NCBI GenBank assembly: GCA_030704615.1
Contig: JAKLZA010000283.1
Span: 1 to 21,000, forward strand
From: Takakia lepidozioides
Lineage: Eukaryota > Streptophyta > Takakiopsida > Takakiales > Takakiaceae
Direction of reading: 5' to 3'
DNA: 21,000 bases
Made by a program: the position numbers and the translations under genes. Each line of letters starts with the position of its first letter. Position 1 is the first letter of the stretch. Positions 19,030 to 21,000 of the stretch are shown piece by piece. The notes beneath the pieces are model-generated. The model ran no database searches. It was not told the origin of the DNA and worked only from the letters and a program-made list of their open reading frames with translations.

Positions 19030-21000
19030 GATACCACTGTATCCCTTCAACTTATTTGCATTGACTCTTCCCAGCATCTCTTTGTTAATGGTATGTAACA
19101 TGGTGGTGTTGTTATCATACATCTTTTGTATGACATAAGGTCCTTTCCAGGTGATTTAAGCTTAGAAGCTTAATCTTTCCTTTCTTCTACAACCATAGAA
19201 CCAAATCCCCCGTCTTAAAAGTCTTTAACTTGCCTTCATCAAACTGTTCCTTTCTCTTCATCTGAATTCTGGTCATATTATCAGCTGCATCAGCACGTAC
19301 TTCTTCCACATGGTATAATTCATGTTTCCTGACCTTAATGGAATCTTGCAATTCCATTCTCTTTCCCCACTCCGTTTTCATGGTAGGTAACAGGAATTCC
19401 ACTGGAAGTAAGGCTTCCATACCATAAACTAATTGGAATGGTGTATACTTAGTGGTGACTTTATATGAAGTCCTGTATGACCACAAAGCTGTCAGCAGCT
19501 TTGTATCCCAATCCGTTCTGTTTGCATTGACTATCTTAGCCAAGATAGTACATAGTATTTTGTTGGTAGCCTCTGCCTGCCCATTACCCTGTGGGTAATA
19601 TGTTGTACTCTTTCTATGCACAATCATGAACTATTTAGTCAACAACTCAATGGTCTCATTCATGAAGTGACTTCCCTGATCACTGATAAATTCTAAGGGA
19701 CAGCAAATCGTGTAAGTATGTTCTCATACAGGAACCTTGCTGTGGACTTGGCTGAGTTGTCCCTCAAAGCTTTAGCTTCCACCCACTTCGTAGTATAATC
19801 AGTGGCTGTAATTATGTACCTGTTCCGTATATTCTTGGCTGGTGGGTTAATCGGTCCAACAAAGTCTAGTCCCCATTTCTGAAATGGTTCCGTAGGCATT
19901 GTAGGATGCAAGGCCATCCTTCCAGATCTCTGCAAAGGTCCTAGCCTCTGACATTCATCACAACTCTGACAATACTCGTGTACATCTTTGAACAAAGTAG
20001 GCCACCAGTAACCTGCGAGTAGTATCTTCCTACTGGTAGTCTCTTCTCCAAAATGACCTCCAGCCACTCCTTTATGAACTTCCTCCAAAACTTTATTTAC
20101 TTCATGGTGGTACAAACATCGTTTTAGTACTCCATCAGGTCCTAGCTTATACATTCTGCTTCCTACCATAGTATAAGGTAAAGCTTTGATAGCGATTCTC
20201 TTCCTCTGCTCCTTACCATAACTAGGTGGGCACTGACCATGAGCAAGGTAGTATCTAATTGGCCACTGCCAATCTAACCAGTCATCTGCACTTCCCTGCA
20301 CCTCCACTGCAAATAGACTCGCATCTGGTAATTGATCATCTATTCCTGTGGCTGGTTCTCCTGTTGATAACCGTGACAAGTGATCTGCCACAAGATGCAG
20401 TCTCCCAGGCTTGTAAACAACCTCGAACTCAAACTCGTGCAAGATTATCAACCATCTTGCTATTCTTCCGCTTATCAGAGGTTTGTTTACCAGGTATATC
20501 AGAGCCTGGTGATCCACATAGAACATAAACTTCTTGCCCAACAGGTAATGCCTGAATTTCTTCACTGCATAGATCATTGCCAATGCTTCTCTTTCCGTTG
20601 TGCTATAGTTCCTTTCAGCACTGTTCATCAACCTGCTAGCATAGTACACAGGTGAATCTATATTTCCTGTAACATTCTGGGCTAACACCGCTCCCAACGC
20701 TTCTCCTGATGCATCGCAGTGAACATGAAATACTACATGCCAGTGAGGGTTGATTAGCACAGGTGTAGTTGTTACTGACAGGGTAAGTTCCTCAAACGCC
20801 TGCTGACATTCAGCTGTCCAGGCAAATACTGCATCTTTCTTCAGAAGCTCGCTCAATGGTGCTGCTATTTGTGCATACCTTTTGACAAATCTTCTGTAAT
20901 AACTGGTTTGCCCAAGGAATCTCCTTAGACTTTTAACATTCACTGGTGGTGGAGAGGCTTTAATGGACTCTGTCTTTCTGGGATCCACAAGAAGTCCCTT
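19030..21000 (-). pseudogene. pol: Ty3/gypsy pol: RT end, RNase H and integrase, frameshifted
   Basis: The minus-strand frame 20988-19693 is intact and enters from outside the window. It holds the RT end ([20 protein letters not shown]), RNase H with the acidic residues of [36 protein letters not shown] and ADHLSRL, and integrase with its HHCC zinc site (HHEV, GGHFG, CQSCDEC) and the first catalytic Asp (WGLDFVGPI). After RFAVP at about 19695 one base is missing: the next frame continues EFISDQGSHF (second Asp), hits an in-frame TAG in LLTK*FMIVHRK near 19630, then reads YYPQGNGQAEATNK (catalytic Glu) through to GDLVLWL. Another break follows at about 19185-19140 before the C-terminal WKGPYVIQKMYDNNT and RVNANKLKGY. 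At least two lesions in the integrase make it non-functional. Confidence 0.9.

Larger units (their letters stand above)
13452..21000 (-). mobile_element. Ty3/gypsy LTR retrotransposon, 3' portion (continues past the right edge)
   Basis: Reading the minus strand from the right edge: end of reverse transcriptase, RNase H, integrase, a minisatellite, about 4 kb of decayed extra coding sequence, a polypurine tract and an LTR. The RT-RNase H-integrase order marks Ty3/gypsy. The integrase ([23 protein letters not shown]) and the RNase H end (ADHLSRL followed by a DASLFA-type segment) resemble non-chromovirus plant lineages (Tat/Athila-like), and no chromodomain was seen. gag, protease, most of RT, the primer-binding site and the 5' LTR lie outside the window. 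The element is inactive as it stands, since pol has a frameshift and a stop. Confidence 0.85.

Noticed and set aside
18545-19037. Minus-strand ORFs rich in TQPITAYHS repeats
   Set aside because: They arise from the 10/30-base minisatellite, whose period keeps frames open; no non-repetitive coding evidence inside.

Overview
The window looks like nuclear DNA of a plant-lineage eukaryote. Its genes have short spliceosomal introns of about 50 to 150 bases, it carries a plant-type Ty3/gypsy retrotransposon, and it is rich in degraded repeats. The combination recalls a charophyte alga such as Chara, but this is an impression from protein style and not a search result.

Layout. (1) 4-2868, minus strand: a broken Mutator-like (MULE) transposase gene. 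(2) 3241-4985: about 31 short palindromes of the form AAATGCGG-YR-CCGCATTT, one every 50 to 57 bases, with higher-order duplications. (3) 5294-10505, plus strand: an apparently intact ten-exon gene. Every splice junction can be placed in phase, giving about 1,436 residues. It carries a ParB/sulfiredoxin-like GNHR region and, further on, an amino-methyltransferase domain of the permuted N4/N6 DNA-methylase type. Three of its nine introns hold one copy of the same palindrome. (4) 10690-11454: a second, smaller palindrome array that ends in a tight 32-33 base tandem run. (5) 11535-12631, plus strand: a gene of unknown function with one frame change or small intron. Its coding region contains a palindrome nested in a larger inverted repeat. 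(6) 12740-13451: intergenic DNA with GCTCATG repeats and a degenerate 73-base tandem repeat. (7) 13452-21000, minus strand: the 3' part of a Ty3/gypsy LTR retrotransposon. It comprises an LTR, a polypurine tract, about 4 kb of decayed extra ORF with coiled coils, a minisatellite, and a frameshifted pol (end of RT, RNase H, integrase).

The candidate undescribed system is items 2 to 4. A methyltransferase with a ParB-like domain sits between two arrays of a parS-sized palindrome that also occurs inside its own introns. The four central dinucleotides seen (CG, CA, TG, TA) are exactly those that CpG deamination would produce, or that a flexible YR step would require. Whether the protein binds or modifies the palindrome is inference.
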